A DNA stretch of 51,274 nucleotides from Pontibacillus yanchengensis Y32 (GCF_000770635.1 NZ_AVBF01000028.1:1-51274); one strand, 5' to 3'; numbered from the stretch's first letter, positions 1 through 12,120 are shown. Program-made: numbers and translations. Notes: generated by a model from the sequence alone, not told the origin.

Positions 1-1
1 C

Positions 2-124
2 AGCCCCTTCCTCACAAAAGTAACGGATTCAGCTTCACCAGTTATTCAACATAATGGTGCTTATATAAAAGAACAAATAACTATTTCACCGTTATTTCAA
101 CAAACCTTAACAAAGCCTTATTAG
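2..124 (+). CDS. C-terminal tail of a gene entering from the left, possibly HAD-like
   Basis: An open frame runs from the left edge to a TAG stop at 122-124 and gives 40 residues. It contains PVIQHNGAYIKE, which resembles the NGA(Y/L)I stretch found about 60 residues into Cof-type HAD phosphatases. In a complete Cof protein about 200 more residues would follow, but here the frame stops about 25 residues later. If the HAD reading is right, the gene is therefore truncated. Alternatively it is an unrelated protein whose C-terminus happens to look like this. The next gene is on the opposite strand and converges on it. Confidence 0.4.
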   Translation, partial: SPFLTKVTDSASPVIQHNGAYIKEQITISPLFQQTLTKPY

Positions 125-142
125 TAAGGACATCGACCGTAA

Positions 143-1246
143 TTAAACACTCTTACTTAATAGTGTAGTATCACAATCCATCACCACAAGATTAAGTTCC
201 TTCGATAAATCAATTTCATAATATTCATGTACCGGATTACCATGCTCTTCTAAAATACGGATGAATGGACGATCGCTTAATTGAGTATTTTGTTTCGAGA
301 CAATTCCTTTCCTTCCATCACTTAATAGGACGGTTAACCCGTTTGGATAGACCGCTACACTTTTGCGGAATGCTTCAATCATATCAATATCAAATAGAGT
401 CCCAGCACCTGAGTATAGTATCTCCAGACCTTCGTGTGGAAGCATTGCTTTTCGATACACACGATTACTCGTAACAGCATCAAATACATCTGCAATGCCT
501 AAAATCTTGGCATAATAGTGAATATCATTTCCTTCTAATCCTCTTGGGTATCCGGAACCATTTAGCCGTTCATGGTGTTGGTAGGCACAGTGGGCAGCTA
601 CTAACGGCACAGTAGGAGCTTTTCGCAACATATTAAACCCAGCTTCAGAATGTTCTTTTACCTTTTGAAACTCATCTTCCGTTAATTTCCCTGGCTTGAA
701 CAGGACCTCTCTAGGAACTAATGTCTTTCCCACATCATGAAGCATAGCTCCATAACCTAATTCTTCTAATCTTTTAGGTGGTAATCCTAATTCAGTACCT
801 AGAGCCAAAGCATAAATCGTTACATTTAAAGAATGGGTGAAAATATAGTCGTCATATGTAAATACATCAGAAAGTAAATTAATTACTTCACGATGCCCTT
901 GCACCTCAGCCAAGATGTGTTGAACTACATTCATCATTTTTTGGCCAGTTCGATCAAATATAAATGCGTTAGCGATATCATCCGTTTTCTTCATGGTATC
1001 AAATGTACTTTTTATTGTATTGATAGCATCTGTTCTAACCCGATCGGAGACAGGATAGTTCGTTTCAATATCTGCGGTTAATTCATCCTCTATATAGACG
1101 TAGGTTATGCCTATATCATTTAACCGCTCAATCATTCTTTGTGTTAAGGATACCCCTGAATTTATTAATATTTGGCCATTTTCGTTATAGATAGTTTTGG
1201 ATAGCTCATCACCAGGAGCTAAAGAAAACGTTGAAATGAGTCTCAT
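143..1246 (-). CDS. HD-GYP domain phosphodiesterase-like protein
   Basis: The protein has 367 residues from the chosen start. Residues 1-120 are a divergent N-terminal region. The HD-GYP domain follows, with HDVGK at about 170-174 and HHERLNGSGYP at about 224-234, the two hallmark motifs of the HD-GYP subfamily that hydrolyses cyclic di-GMP or related dinucleotides. There is no transmembrane segment or receiver domain, so it is probably cytoplasmic. An ATG six codons upstream (1264) is open, but only the ATG at 1246 has a good site (TTGGAGG, five bases away), so that start is used. The actual substrate cannot be told from sequence. Confidence 0.88.
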   Translation of the reverse strand: MRLISTFSLAPGDELSKTIYNENGQILINSGVSLTQRMIERLNDIGITYVYIEDELTADIETNYPVSDRVRTDAINTIKSTFDTMKKTDDIANAFIFDRTGQKMMNVVQHILAEVQGHREVINLLSDVFTYDDYIFTHSLNVTIYALALGTELGLPPKRLEELGYGAMLHDVGKTLVPREVLFKPGKLTEDEFQKVKEHSEAGFNMLRKAPTVPLVAAHCAYQHHERLNGSGYPRGLEGNDIHYYAKILGIADVFDAVTSNRVYRKAMLPHEGLEILYSGAGTLFDIDMIEAFRKSVAVYPNGLTVLLSDGRKGIVSKQNTQLSDRPFIRILEEHGNPVHEYYEIDLSKELNLVVMDCDTTLLSKSV

Positions 1247-1435
1247 GATATCCTCCAACTTCATGTAAATGAATCGCTCTTATGTTTCTATGCATGCTCC
1301 TAATTAAACGAGTTGCTAGTTTTACGTTACCTACTTTTTATAAGTAGTACCATTGTACGTGCAAAAAAGAACCTGTTACTTATTTACATCAAACAGGTTC
1401 TTAAGGTTCATTACTTTCGTATTATAAAAATTATA

Positions 1436-1753
1436 CTATTTTCTGTCTTTTTCGACAAGCTTAAGCAAAGCGTCTTTCCCAATCATACCCTCAAACCATC
1501 CTATATTCTTTGCTCCGATAGTGACTTTTTCCAAAGGTGCTTCTAACAATTCATCAATAGAACGCACCCCTACAGCACGAGCCGCTACAATATTTCGGTC
1601 TGCTAACTTCTCGTTAAGAAGATCCACATCAAGTGCCCCACACATGATATAACCATCATCATTGCTAACTACAAGTAAGTTGGTTTTTGGAAGTTTTACT
1701 GAAATAGCTGTAAAAGGTATACCCTCAATAAAAACAGGTTGAACAGTTACCAC
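1436..1753 (-). CDS. yunC: YunC-like DUF1805 protein
   Basis: This is a 105-residue protein of the DUF1805 family, matching the size and position of Bacillus subtilis YunC, directly upstream of yunD and yunE on the same strand. It shows the family's compact fold signature with GYIMCGALDVDLLN in the middle and the AARAVGVRSIDELL stretch. The start is a GTG with GGGAG ten bases upstream. The biochemical function is unknown. Synteny (yunC-yunD-yunE) is the main support for the name. Fifty-six bases separate the start from the yunD stop, and the three genes probably form one transcript. Confidence 0.8.
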   Translation of the reverse strand: MVTVQPVFIEGIPFTAISVKLPKTNLLVVSNDDGYIMCGALDVDLLNEKLADRNIVAARAVGVRSIDELLEAPLEKVTIGAKNIGWFEGMIGKDALLKLVEKDRK

Positions 1754-1809
1754 CTATACCACACTCCCTTCTTCTACACAGTATGTTGAAGAAGGGAAAA
1801 GGTGAGCAG

Positions 1810-3204
1810 TTACTGGGTTATTCTAGTGATGGTATGTGTTAGCAAATCTCTTAACAATTCTGGCATGTAGTATTGCTTTGATGGACTGTGAGAGATTTCA
1901 GGGAGTAACTTTCCAAATGTAAAGGTATCCGCCGTAGCTACTTGATACGTCTTATTCAAATCAATTGCTTCCCCTTGTAACGTCACTTTCTTTACGTGTT
2001 CTTCTCCCTCACTATCGGTTTGTGTCTCAACATCGAGGCCAGAAAAAATCATTCGTCCTATTATTTCACCACGGAATCCAAAGCCTTTTAGCTTTAATTC
2101 CATAAACCGTTTCGCATGAGCTTGACGAACCACCTCAAGAAGTTCATCTCCTTGTAATGCTACCTTGCATGGATTCATTGGATGGGGACAAATCCGGTGA
2201 ATATCCCCTCTCGTAACGTCTCCTTGACTAAAACCATCCAATAAGACTCCAGCATTAAGCATGGCACAATCAGCATTTGTCCAATCCTTCAGAGTATGGA
2301 CTAGTTCCTTCATAATATAGGACTCCTGAAACCAATTCACATGTAAAGGGGTATATAAATGGGCAACTGGTTGTTTTAAAATAGCATCTGCCTTCGCTTG
2401 ATACTCTGCTAATTGCTCCTCTGTTACTTGGTCCTCATCTGTGTAATTAATTTCATATGCATACGCTTGCTTTTGGTTAAGCTGTTTTCGCTCGGTATCC
2501 CAAGAAAGAACAACTTCTCCAACATATACACCGTGCTTTCCAGCAGCTGTAAGCAACGTATTATTGATTTTTTCTCCATCTTTAAATAAGTGATGCGTGT
2601 GTCCTCCTATAATAAGATCAATATCGTCGTATCTGCGTGCTATTTCTTGATCGTCGTTGATCCCTAAATGAGACAAAAGAACCACAATATCCGCTTGTTC
2701 CTTAACTTCTGTTACTATTTGATCCAGCAACTCAAAAGGAGAAGTTACATCCCAACCTAATAACTCATAAAAGGCTTTAAATGGTGCTGTTAATCCAATT
2801 AATCCAAGTGTTGTCCCACTTTCCGTTGTCTTAAATGAGTAAGGCTTTAACCAGCTTGGATCCATACCATCTTTGTTTGCTAAATTAGCACAAACGACAT
2901 CAAAGTCAGCTTGATCATATAGCGTATATAGGTCCTCATGCGTAAGTGTTATTCCCTCATTGTTTCCAATTGTCGCTACATCATAGGAAGCGTTATTTAA
3001 AAGCTCTACGTTCGCTTTCCCTTGCATCGCTTCTGCAATTGGATGAAATCGATCCACATGGTCCCCAATATCAATTAGAAACATCGGTTCGTTCCGCTTT
3101 TGATGATGCAATCGTTGCTTTTTCCAATGACCTACAATTTTTGACCAATTCTCAAAATGACTATGTAAATCGTTGGTATAGTAAAGAAAAATGTTCTCTT
3201 TCAT
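1810..3204 (-). CDS. yunD: YunD-like metallophosphoesterase / 5'-nucleotidase family protein
   Basis: This 464-residue protein has two domains. Residues 1-250 are a calcineurin-type metallophosphoesterase with metal ligands visible as DLHSH (D12, H14), IDIGDH, GNNE, LSHLG and GGHTHH. Residues about 280-460 are the 5'-nucleotidase C-terminal substrate-binding domain. There is no signal peptide, unlike secreted UshA-type enzymes, so it should act in the cytoplasm on nucleotides or related phosphoesters. The ATG start has GGAG nine bases upstream. It ends 12 bases after the start region of yunE, in a tight yunE-yunD-yunC gene set. The substrate is not known. Confidence 0.85.
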   Translation of the reverse strand: MKENIFLYYTNDLHSHFENWSKIVGHWKKQRLHHQKRNEPMFLIDIGDHVDRFHPIAEAMQGKANVELLNNASYDVATIGNNEGITLTHEDLYTLYDQADFDVVCANLANKDGMDPSWLKPYSFKTTESGTTLGLIGLTAPFKAFYELLGWDVTSPFELLDQIVTEVKEQADIVVLLSHLGINDDQEIARRYDDIDLIIGGHTHHLFKDGEKINNTLLTAAGKHGVYVGEVVLSWDTERKQLNQKQAYAYEINYTDEDQVTEEQLAEYQAKADAILKQPVAHLYTPLHVNWFQESYIMKELVHTLKDWTNADCAMLNAGVLLDGFSQGDVTRGDIHRICPHPMNPCKVALQGDELLEVVRQAHAKRFMELKLKGFGFRGEIIGRMIFSGLDVETQTDSEGEEHVKKVTLQGEAIDLNKTYQVATADTFTFGKLLPEISHSPSKQYYMPELLRDLLTHTITRITQ

Positions 3205-3216
3205 ACAATCTACTCC

Positions 3217-4041
3217 TTACCCTATACCTTCCCAAATCAATCGAATACCAATCAAAATGAGAAGAATCCTTAAAGTCCAAACTATTGTTTCACTTTTCAT
3301 CCTTTGATTTACCTTCGCGCCTAATGTTCCACCAACCCAAGCTCCCGGTATGAATAGAAGCGTATAAAACCATGCAACATGTCCTAATAAAATGTGAGTG
3401 GTTGAACTAAGGAGGCTCATGAAGAATATCATAAACATGGATGTTGCTGTCGCGATATGTGGTGGAACTCTAAACAATAAAATCATAGCAGGGACCATTA
3501 ATGATCCGCCCCCGATACCAAATAAACCTGATAATATCCCTACTCCAAAAGCCATGAGGGCTCCTAATAGTATTGGAATGGAATAGTGGTAGGTATGGCC
3601 ATCTAGCTCAATAGAGCGATGAACATATAGCGATCCTTTACGATGAGCTTGAGGCTTTGTTTCTCTTTTACGTAAGAAAAATAATGAAGATACAATAATC
3701 ATAAGAATTCCAAACAAAAGAGTGAAGGGCTTCACTTCTATGAATTGATTCAACCAGGACCCTAAAATCCCACCTGGAATACTTCCAACCAAGAAGACAA
3801 CACCACTTTTATAATCAATACGTTTACTCTTTAAATACGAAATAGTGGAAGATAGCCCTGTAAACACCATTACAATTAAGGATATTCCTACAATTTTTTG
3901 TGGGGTTACCCAGGAAAAAGAATCCAAAAAATGATTTAAAAATAACAAACTAGGCACCAAGATGGTTCCTCCACCTATGCCGGCTATACTTCCAATAAAT
4001 GCAGTAAAGAAACCAATAATGATAATAAGAACTGCAATCAC
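3217..4041 (-). CDS. yunE: TSUP (TauE/SafE) family membrane transporter, YunE-like
   Basis: The 274-residue integral membrane protein has about eight hydrophobic segments and the two internal repeats typical of DUF81/TSUP transporters. Each repeat carries a glycine-rich GIGGGxxxVP motif (GSIAGIGGGTILVP near residue 20, GLFGIGGGSLMVP near residue 170). Family members move sulfite, organosulfonates or other sulfur-containing anions across the cytoplasmic membrane. The specific substrate cannot be predicted here. It is the first gene of the yunE-D-C cluster, with 12 bases between its stop and the yunD start. Its size is normal for the family. Confidence 0.85.
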   Translation of the reverse strand: MIAVLIIIIGFFTAFIGSIAGIGGGTILVPSLLFLNHFLDSFSWVTPQKIVGISLIVMVFTGLSSTISYLKSKRIDYKSGVVFLVGSIPGGILGSWLNQFIEVKPFTLLFGILMIIVSSLFFLRKRETKPQAHRKGSLYVHRSIELDGHTYHYSIPILLGALMAFGVGILSGLFGIGGGSLMVPAMILLFRVPPHIATATSMFMIFFMSLLSSTTHILLGHVAWFYTLLFIPGAWVGGTLGAKVNQRMKSETIVWTLRILLILIGIRLIWEGIG

Positions 4042-4295
4042 TTATAATATTCCTCTCTATTCTAACTCTAATTCTACGTTTATCTTATCATCTTTCCTTA
4101 TATAAAAACATGAATCGATATTAAAATGTCCTTCTCTTGTTCACCTTGCCCCATTATGTTGAAGACTTGGGTTCGAGATAATCTTGGTATTTGCTTAGAA
4201 TGAGTAATGTTTCCGTAGCTTTTTAGAATAAAGGTATTGATATTACAAATTAGTACTGAAGTATTTGAAGCTAACAATACTGTCTCACCTATTTT

Positions 4296-4475
4296 AACGG
4301 ACATATAATCTCTTATTTCATGAAAAAACGCTATTTATAGAAGTTAACGGACATAGGATACCTTATTTAGCTAAATCCCCCTTCATAAAGGCCGTTTACT
4401 TCAAATAAGGTATCCTATGTCCGTTGTGTACCGAAAATCGTCCATATTGGAGATAATAACGCATCCTATGTCCGC
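4296..4475. repeat. Nested inverted-repeat element, TATGTCCG family, copy 1
   Basis: Four copies of a motif ending in TATGTCCG are arranged as outer, inner, inner-inverted and outer-inverted. The inner pair (4346-4368 and 4403-4425) is a perfect 23-base inverted repeat with a 34-base loop. The outer pair starts at 4296 (ACGGACATATAATCTCTTAT) and ends near 4475 and is only partly matched. The same architecture occurs at 36584-36767. It may be a non-autonomous mobile element or a structured RNA. No coding capacity is seen. Confidence 0.75.
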
Positions 4476-4570
4476 TTTCACATTAAATTGTTCCGTAAAC
4501 TCTTCATATAAGATATGCTTCCGATTCAAAGCAAATAAAGCAACAAGTATTCCTTAGATTCGATAGCAAT

Positions 4571-4688
4571 ACTTGGCCAGGGTTGGGTGGGACATTGCGT
4601 GACAACGTTGAACCACCCTAGGTCGGGTAGCAGGAAAGCGAGTTGTTTCCCATCTCCCCCTACTCTTTTTACGCATCGGACCACCCCA
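4571..4688. repeat. Unassigned foldable intergenic sequence
   Basis: The ends pair as GGGTGG...GCGT with ACGC...CCACCC, and inner short stems such as GGAAA/TTTCC are possible. The stretch is noticeably richer in G and C than its surroundings, with runs such as GGGTTGGGTGGG and CTCCCCCTACTC. It is not recognised as any known RNA. It could be a decayed repeat or a small RNA on either strand. Confidence 0.35.
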
Positions 4689-4842
4689 ATTATCTCAAAA
4701 CCAAGTCTTCAATATTATGCCTCAATCCCTATATAAAACTATATAAATAAAAGCACCCTGAAAAGAAACTTATTCTTAACAGGGCTCCATTAATTCACAT
4801 TCACCATATAACTCCTAATATTTTTTCAAGCAATTTATTGAA

Positions 4843-6171
4843 CTATAAGAGTAATAACCCAAGCGAAATGATTACACCACTAATAAATAATACAATTAAA
4901 CAATATCCCATTATATCTTTTGCTTTTAATCCAGCAATTGCCAAAGCTGGTAATGCCCAAAATGGTTGAATCATGTTTGTCCAAGCATCACCCCAAGCCA
5001 CAGCCATTGATGTTTTAGGGATGGATACATTTAGCTGATTGGCTGCTTCTATCATGATAGGTGCTTGGACTGCCCATTGTCCTCCTCCAGAAGGGACAAA
5101 AAAGTTGACGATACCAGCACTAATAAAAGCAAAGAATGGAAATGTAAATTCAGTAGATATGCTAACAAACCACTGTGACATTTCCTTTGCTAATCCAGAC
5201 GCAACCATCATCCCCATAATACCAGCATAAAAAGGGAACTGAATAATAATGCCACTTGCGCCTTTAACAGCTTGTTTAACTGTATCGATAAATAGTCTAG
5301 GAGTTCCGTGAAAAAGAATACCCAAAAATAGAAAGCCAAAGTTTACGATGTTTAAATTTAGTTGAAAACCATTATTTACGAAATAGTACAGTAAAAAAGC
5401 AATACCTAAAAGACCCGTGCCCCATGCCAGCACTTTACTATTCTCAAGCTTATCGGCAGGAGTTGTCTCTTCATACTCTACTGTTGATGCCTGCATATCA
5501 GTGTCTTGTTCTAATAATGATTTATCAATCTCTACTACCTGATCTTGTGGAGGCGCCATTCTTTTATTTAATAGCGGTAATATAATAAACAAGCTTGCGA
5601 CTATTGCTAGGTTAAAACCTGCAAAAATGGTTTCACTTGTTGGAATAACCCCGATAATATCTGATGTAAAATGCCCTTCTGTAGCAATGGTAAGAGGAAT
5701 AGAACCAGCTAGCCCAGCATGCCATACAAGAAAGCCTGAATAAGCACTAGCTATTAGCAGTCGATAGTCCACATTGTTTACTTTTTTAGCAAGCTCTTTC
5801 GCAAACAACGCTCCTATGACTAAACCAAAACCCCAATTAATCCAACTTGCTAATAAAGAAACGAAGGTAACAAGTAAAATAGCTTGTCCAGGATTATTGG
5901 CTTTTGATGCTAAACCGCTTAACCCCTTTTTAAACAGGTTACTACTTGCCAATACATAGCCCGTTACGAGAACTAACACCATTTGCATTGAAAATGATAA
6001 TAAGTTCCAAAAACCTTCTCCCCAATATTGAACCATCTGTACTGGAGAACTATTCGTAATGATGAGTCCCAATAACAACACGACAAATGTCAAAATAATT
6101 ACAAAGACAAAAGGATCTGGCAAATATCTTTGCATCATACGATTCGACGCTTTAATTGCACCTTTTAACAA
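4843..6171 (-). CDS. AtoE-type short-chain fatty acid transporter
   Basis: A 442-residue polytopic membrane protein with about twelve hydrophobic segments. The opening RYLPDPFVFVIILTFVV and later segments (WGEGFWNLLSFSMQM, FVPSGGGQWAVQAP, WGDAWTNMIQPFWALP) are typical of the AtoE/short-chain fatty acid transporter family, which takes up acids such as butyrate or acetoacetate. The start is a TTG preceded by GGGAGGGAG at good spacing; the next ATG is 11 codons in and has no such site. It is a single gene, flanked by a long intergenic region and by the suf operon terminator. No degradation genes for acetoacetate are adjacent. Confidence 0.85.
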   Translation of the reverse strand: MLKGAIKASNRMMQRYLPDPFVFVIILTFVVLLLGLIITNSSPVQMVQYWGEGFWNLLSFSMQMVLVLVTGYVLASSNLFKKGLSGLASKANNPGQAILLVTFVSLLASWINWGFGLVIGALFAKELAKKVNNVDYRLLIASAYSGFLVWHAGLAGSIPLTIATEGHFTSDIIGVIPTSETIFAGFNLAIVASLFIILPLLNKRMAPPQDQVVEIDKSLLEQDTDMQASTVEYEETTPADKLENSKVLAWGTGLLGIAFLLYYFVNNGFQLNLNIVNFGFLFLGILFHGTPRLFIDTVKQAVKGASGIIIQFPFYAGIMGMMVASGLAKEMSQWFVSISTEFTFPFFAFISAGIVNFFVPSGGGQWAVQAPIMIEAANQLNVSIPKTSMAVAWGDAWTNMIQPFWALPALAIAGLKAKDIMGYCLIVLFISGVIISLGLLLL

Positions 6172-6318
6172 TTTTCTCCCTCCCGCGAAAGCGTTTTCAA
6201 AATTTCTTGTAATGATTAAATATGTAAATGAATTATATGGTGGTTTACAAATTAACAGATTGTTCTAAGTTTTTCAATTTTTTATTACAAAATGGTTGGG
6301 TGTTCTTTCAGCCATAAA

Positions 6319-6349
6319 AAAAGAGCTACCCTATTAGGATAGCTCTTTT
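6319..6349 (-). terminator. Intrinsic terminator after sufB
   Basis: The hairpin AAGAGCTA...TAGCTCTT, read on the minus strand, is followed by a run of seven T. It lies 12 bases past the sufB stop and ends the suf operon. Confidence 0.85.
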
Positions 6350-6361
6350 CATCTATACTTC

Positions 6362-7759
6362 TTAACCGATTGAACCTTCCATCTCGAATTTGATTAGACG
6401 GTTCATTTCTACGGCATATTCCATTGGTAGTTCTTTTGTGAATGGCTCGATGAAGCCCATTACGATCATTTCTGTAGCTTCTTGCTCAGAAATACCACGG
6501 CTCATCAAGTAGAACAATTGCTCTTCAGATACTTTTGAAACTTTCGCTTCGTGCTCTAATGAAATGTTTTCGTTCATGATTTCATTATAAGGGATTGTAT
6601 CTGATTTAGATTTGTTGTCCATGATTAGCGTATCACATTCAACGTTTGAACGAGCACCTTCAGCTCTACGGCCAAACTGTACGATACCACGATACGTTAC
6701 GTTACCACCTTGCTTGGAGATGGACTTAGAAACAATTGTGGAGGACGTGTTCGGTGCTTGGTGAATCATTTTCGCACCAGCGTCTTGGTGTTGACCTTTA
6801 CCGGCTAATGCGATAGAAAGTGTCATACCACGTGCGCCTTCACCTGCTAGGATAACAGATGGGTACTTCATGGTTAGCTTAGAACCTAAGTTACCGTCTA
6901 CCCATTCCATTGTCGCACCTGCGCCAGCTTTTGCACGCTTCGTAACTAAGTTGTACACGTTGTTTGCCCAGTTTTGGATGGTCGTATAACGGCAATATGC
7001 ATTATCTTTAACATAGATTTCAACAATTGCACTGTGTAGAGAGTTAGTTGTGTAAACTGGAGCTGTACAACCTTCTACATAGTGAACAGATGCTTCTTCG
7101 TCTACAATGATAAGCGTACGCTCAAACTGTCCCATGTTTTCTGAGTTAATACGGAAATAGGCTTGAAGAGGAGTGTCCACTTTTGCACCTTTTGGAACGT
7201 AAATGAAAGAGCCGCCGGACCAAACTGCAGAGTTAAGAGCTGCGAACTTGTTATCAGCAGGAGGAATGATTTTACCGAAGTATTCACGGAAAAGATCCTC
7301 GTTTTCTTTAAGTGCTGTATCTGTATCCTTGAATACGATACCTTGATTTTCTAAGTCTTCCTGCATGTTATGGTACACAACCTCAGATTCATACTGAGCA
7401 GATACACCTGCAAGATACTTTTGTTCAGCCTCTGGGATACCTAATTTATCAAACGTTTGCTTGATTTCTTCAGGAACCTCATCCCAAGATCGCTCTGTAT
7501 GCTCAGACGGTTTTACATAGTACGTAATTTCATCAAAGTCTAGCTCATTTAAATCGCCGCCCCACTGAGGCATTGGCATTTTAAAAAATTGTTTAAGAGC
7601 TTTCAAACGGAAGTCAAGCATCCATTCTGGCTCATCTTTTTGGTTCGAAATCTCACGAACAATATCTTCTGTTAGACCGCGTTGGGTACGAAAGATGGAA
7701 ACGTCTTTATCATGAAACCCATATTGATATTCGCCAACTTCTGGTTCTTTCTTTGCCAT
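6362..7759 (-). CDS. sufB: Fe-S cluster assembly scaffold SufB
   Basis: A 465-residue SufB, the scaffold subunit of the SufBCD complex that builds Fe-S clusters in the cytoplasm from sulfur delivered by SufS-SufU. Family landmarks include [20 protein letters not shown], the beta-helix core and the C-terminal [13 protein letters not shown] with an IVMGFIEPF segment. The length is normal. It is the last gene of sufCDSUB, 40 bases after sufU, with AAAGGAGG eight bases before the ATG. The order C-D-S-U-B is the standard one for Bacillus. Confidence 0.97.
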   Translation of the reverse strand: MAKKEPEVGEYQYGFHDKDVSIFRTQRGLTEDIVREISNQKDEPEWMLDFRLKALKQFFKMPMPQWGGDLNELDFDEITYYVKPSEHTERSWDEVPEEIKQTFDKLGIPEAEQKYLAGVSAQYESEVVYHNMQEDLENQGIVFKDTDTALKENEDLFREYFGKIIPPADNKFAALNSAVWSGGSFIYVPKGAKVDTPLQAYFRINSENMGQFERTLIIVDEEASVHYVEGCTAPVYTTNSLHSAIVEIYVKDNAYCRYTTIQNWANNVYNLVTKRAKAGAGATMEWVDGNLGSKLTMKYPSVILAGEGARGMTLSIALAGKGQHQDAGAKMIHQAPNTSSTIVSKSISKQGGNVTYRGIVQFGRRAEGARSNVECDTLIMDNKSKSDTIPYNEIMNENISLEHEAKVSKVSEEQLFYLMSRGISEQEATEMIVMGFIEPFTKELPMEYAVEMNRLIKFEMEGSIG

Positions 7760-7799
7760 CGATCAAAACCTCCTTTAGGTAATAATCACAGAGCTAAGG

Positions 7800-10766
<2,967 letters not shown>

Positions 10767-10784
10767 GATATCCCTCCTAACTGA

Positions 10785-11564
10785 TTACGCTTCGATTGTT
10801 TCGTCTTCAATGCCTAGCTCTTGCTTAATCCAGTCATAGCCTTCTGCTTCTAGACGCTGTGCTAGTTCAGGGCCACCAGATTTCACAATACGACCTTGCA
10901 TCATCACGTGCACTTTATCAGGTGTGATATAGTTCAATAGACGCTGATAGTGAGTGATAATTAGGCAACCGAATTGCTCGTCACGCATCTTGTTAATGCC
11001 TTTTGCAACTACTTTTAGTGCGTCGATGTCTAGACCAGAGTCAATTTCATCTAGAATTCCGATTTCTGGTTTAAGCATCATAAGTTGAAGAATTTCGTTA
11101 CGCTTTTTCTCGCCGCCTGAGAATCCTTCGTTCAGGTAACGTTGTGCCATATTTTTATCGATATCAAGATAATCCATGCTTTCGTCCATTTCTTTAATGA
11201 ACTTCATAAGATTAATCTCGTCGCCTTCTTCACGTTTAGAGTTAATGGAAGAACGTAGGAAATCGGATGTTGTTACTCCGGAAATTTCACTTGGATACTG
11301 CATGGCTAGGAATAAACCTGCTTTAGCACGTTCATCAACTTCCATCTCTAGAACATCTTCTCCATCAAGTGTAATAGAACCACTTGTAATTTCATATTTA
11401 GGATGTCCCATGATCGCTGATGCAAGCGTAGACTTACCTGTACCGTTTGGTCCCATTACTGCATGGAATTCGCCACCCGTAAGTGTAAGGTTTACGCCTT
11501 TTAAGATTTCTTTACCTTCAATTTCTACATGAAGATCTGTAATTTCTAGAGTTGATCCTGCCAT
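10785..11564 (-). CDS. sufC: Fe-S assembly ATPase SufC
   Basis: A 259-residue ABC-type ATPase that drives conformational change in the SufBCD scaffold and is not part of a transporter. Walker A is GPNGTGKST (near residue 39), the signature is FSGGEKKR, and Walker B is IGILDEIDSGLD. The ELGIEDETIEA tail is typical. It is the first gene of the operon, with TTGGAGG before the ATG. A terminator-bounded leader of about 310 bases precedes it. Confidence 0.97.
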   Translation of the reverse strand: MAGSTLEITDLHVEIEGKEILKGVNLTLTGGEFHAVMGPNGTGKSTLASAIMGHPKYEITSGSITLDGEDVLEMEVDERAKAGLFLAMQYPSEISGVTTSDFLRSSINSKREEGDEINLMKFIKEMDESMDYLDIDKNMAQRYLNEGFSGGEKKRNEILQLMMLKPEIGILDEIDSGLDIDALKVVAKGINKMRDEQFGCLIITHYQRLLNYITPDKVHVMMQGRIVKSGGPELAQRLEAEGYDWIKQELGIEDETIEA

Positions 11565-11875
11565 CTAAATACCTCCAATATCATGTCTTTTATATGCTTC
11601 GATTTGAGGACCTCATGTTTCATTCTCAATCTATTCTCATTAACAATCTTATATCAAATTAAAATTATTATCAACTGTTTTCCCTTACTGGAAACTATTT
11701 GACGTATTCACCTGCAAACAAGTGATTTCAAATGAGAATAAGGTCTAGTTTCTTCCTTATTATAATGTAAAAAACACTACTTCCATATGATAACAACTTC
11801 TATATGGTTTGAAAACAAGTAGGGATATAGCTACAATTTTTAGCAACCAAATATACCAGCTACTATCTTCACAAT
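11565..11875. other. Upstream region of the suf operon
   Basis: Three hundred and eleven AT-rich bases without a gene separate sufC from a bidirectional terminator. TATAAT-like sequence lies near 11760 on the minus strand but lacks a good -35 partner. Two TGAGAAT direct repeats occur around 11620-11640. No operator can be assigned with confidence. Confidence 0.4.
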
Positions 11876-11908
11876 AAAAACAGGCGACCTCTTGTCGCCT
11901 GTTTTTTT
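11876..11908. terminator. Bidirectional intrinsic terminator
   Basis: The hairpin CAGGCGAC...GTCGCCTG is flanked by A5 on the left and T7 on the right, so it can stop transcripts from both sides. It lies between the suf operon leader and the small minus-strand ORF at 12147-12323. Confidence 0.8.
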
Positions 11909-11923
11909 ATTGTCTAGCGAAAT

Positions 11924-12120
11924 TATAAAATTCAATGCTTGTGTATAACTGAAAAAGTGAAGTAGCCACGTCCAGCTCCAGCGCCCAGCGACTAGCAAAC
12001 TTCCTGCACCTCCTTACGATAAGTCAACATCGAATCGCTACCGCTCTTCGTGTTTCCTTTATCTCATACGGAGCCGTCCAGTTTGTACGTCGCTAAGCGG
12101 GCGCTTGCGCTTTTGTTCTT
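11924..12120 (-). repeat. Modular GGCGCTGGAGC repeat, full-length copy 1
   Basis: This is a 197-base intergenic repeat. It begins next to a T-tract with GTCTAGCGAAATTATAAAA and passes through CCAGCTCCAGCGCCCAGCGAC and a variable core (GATAAGTCAACATCGAATCG). It ends in GCTAAGCGGGCGCTTGCGC followed by TTTTGTTC. Its ends are complementary (GGGCGC/GCGCCC with CGAC/GTCG). A second nearly full copy is at 25409-25590 in the opposite orientation. Partial or chimeric copies occur at 15680-15858, 19334-19377, 24969-25045 and 40591-40728. Confidence 0.85.

Larger units (their letters stand above)
4042..4842. other. 800-base intergenic region, mostly repeats
   Basis: No convincing gene is present. The region holds the yunE upstream sequence (4042-4100), a nested inverted-repeat element (4296-4475) and a second stretch that can fold on itself (4571-4688). 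The remaining bases are AT-rich and featureless. A 68-codon open frame at 4098-4304 begins inside the repeat and has no ribosome binding site, so it was not called. Confidence 0.6.

Noticed and set aside
4098-4304. 68-codon minus-strand frame before yunE
   Set aside because: It begins in the nested repeat, has no ribosome binding site and reads as random AT-rich sequence.
4343-4428. CRISPR array
   Set aside because: The repeats are inverted pairs, not direct repeats with unique spacers, and no cas genes are present.
11590-11760. Fur box before sufC
   Set aside because: Only partial TGAGAAT and ATTATTATC-like half sites are seen; none forms a convincing palindrome.
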